Below are positions 63,429 through 64,000 of a stretch of DNA of 64,000 nucleotides, piece by piece. Source of the stretch: Sphingomonas sp. FARSPH (GTDB taxonomy: Bacteria; Pseudomonadota; Alphaproteobacteria; Sphingomonadales; Sphingomonadaceae); NCBI RefSeq assembly GCF_003355005.1, contig NZ_CP029985.1:372001-436000 (forward strand), given 5' to 3'. The translations under genes were made by a program, and so were the position numbers. A model generated the notes under the pieces. It had not been told where the DNA came from. It did no database searches and saw only the letters and a program-made list of their open reading frames with translations. Positions within the stretch are counted from its first letter, which is position 1; each line of letters begins with the position of its first letter.

Positions 63429-64000
63429 TCACGCCACCGGCTCCCCGGCGCGGTGGTTCGCCTCGATCCGTTCGACCAGCCCGTCCTTGAAGTGCACCAC
63501 GGTGTGTGCGAACGCCGCCATGTCAGGCTCGTGCGTCACCATCAGCACGGTGATGCCGCTATTGGCGTTGAGGTCGGACAGCAATTCCATGATCTCCACC
63601 GAGCGTTCGCTGTCGAGGTTGCCGGTCGGTTCGTCGGCGAGCAGCACGTCGGGCTGCGTCACGATCGCACGCGCGATGGCGACGCGCTGCTGCTGGCCGC
63701 CGGAAAGCTCGGCGGGCGTATGGTCCCACCATTTGTCGAGGCCGACCTTGGCGAGCGCCGCCATCGACGCCTCGCGCCGCGCCTGCTTGTTGTCGCCGCG
63801 ATAGAGCAAGGGCAGCTCGACGTTCTCCAGCGCCGTCGTCCGCGCGAGCAGGTTGAACCCCTGGAACACGAAGCCGAGATACTTGCGGCGCAGCAGCGCG
63901 CGCTGGTCGCGGTCGAGCGCCTCGACGTGATGGCCGCGGAACAGGAACTGGCCGCCGGTCGGCACGTCGAGACAGCCGAGGATGTTCATCGTCGTCGACT
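63429..64000 (-). CDS. MacB/LolD-type ABC transporter ATP-binding protein, 5' partial
   Basis: The frame runs to the window edge, reading STTMNILGCLDVPTGGQFLF just after Walker A, so the start lies beyond 64000. It contains the Q-loop GFVFQGFNLLARTTALENVE, the signature LSGGQQQRVAIARAI, Walker B VLLADEP and the H-loop VLMVTHE. The pattern (GNLDSERSVEIM) is that of MacB and LolD. It is the upstream gene of the permease. Confidence 0.93.
   Translation of the reverse strand, partial: STTMNILGCLDVPTGGQFLFRGHHVEALDRDQRALLRRKYLGFVFQGFNLLARTTALENVELPLLYRGDNKQARREASMAALAKVGLDKWWDHTPAELSGGQQQRVAIARAIVTQPDVLLADEPTGNLDSERSVEIMELLSDLNANSGITVLMVTHEPDMAAFAHTVVHFKDGLVERIEANHRAGEPVA

Overview
The window is high-GC DNA with dense, mostly operonic genes. 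The ribosomal proteins, the lipoproteins with extended N-termini, the lack of a gap between adk-type and secY-type genes, the many short dispersed palindromes (including the GTTCGTCCTGAGC type) and the gene set (PlcP-like phosphoesterase with a glycosyltransferase, PaoABC-like aldehyde oxidoreductase, otsB-GH15-otsA) all suggest an alphaproteobacterium of the Sphingomonadaceae, most likely Sphingomonas. This is inferred from family resemblance, not from a database search.

Layout. 1-3.7 kb: the 3' part of a mannitol dehydrogenase/fructuronate reductase family gene, a GntR regulator facing it, and guaA. 3.9-28.1 kb: the full str-S10-spc-alpha ribosomal super-cluster on the minus strand (read right to left: rpsL, rpsG, fusA, tuf / rpsJ to rpsQ / rplN to rplO / secY, adk / rpsM, rpsK, rpoA, rplQ). 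It is cut into blocks by intrinsic terminators at 23.5 kb, 17.8 kb and 13.0 kb, carries palindromic repeats inside the spc part, and is opened between adk and rpsM by about 4 kb holding a secreted protein, three very small proteins and a two-component system. 28.3-30.1 kb (plus strand): a small membrane protein candidate, tRNA-Trp, a second small membrane protein, secE and nusG, ending at a strong terminator and a large structured repeat.

30.3-37.8 kb: a secreted S9 peptidase, the trehalose operon otsB-GH15-otsA, and a MscS channel that overlaps otsA tail to tail; the last two parts form an osmotic-stress group. 38.1-43.1 kb: an FMN hydroxy-acid dehydrogenase, then a PiT phosphate transporter with a Pho-box-like site directly upstream, then a PlcP-like phosphoesterase and a family 1 glycosyltransferase. 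This set looks like a phosphate-responsive module that would swap phospholipid for glycolipid. 43.1-51.6 kb: an unrecognised two-gene ABC transporter and a complete RND efflux operon with a divergent TetR gene and a clear palindromic operator.

51.6-56.4 kb: a sugar-nucleotide epimerase, phhA, a DUF2459-type protein, a hydrolase, a small lipoprotein and a lipoprotein-type glycerophosphodiester phosphodiesterase. 56.4-61.8 kb: a PaoABC-like molybdenum aldehyde oxidoreductase operon with XdhC-like and MocA-like maturation genes; the large subunit carries a one-base frameshift in a G run that removes the catalytic glutamate. 61.9-64 kb: a MacB-type ABC permease and the 3' part of its ATPase, separated by two palindromic repeats.
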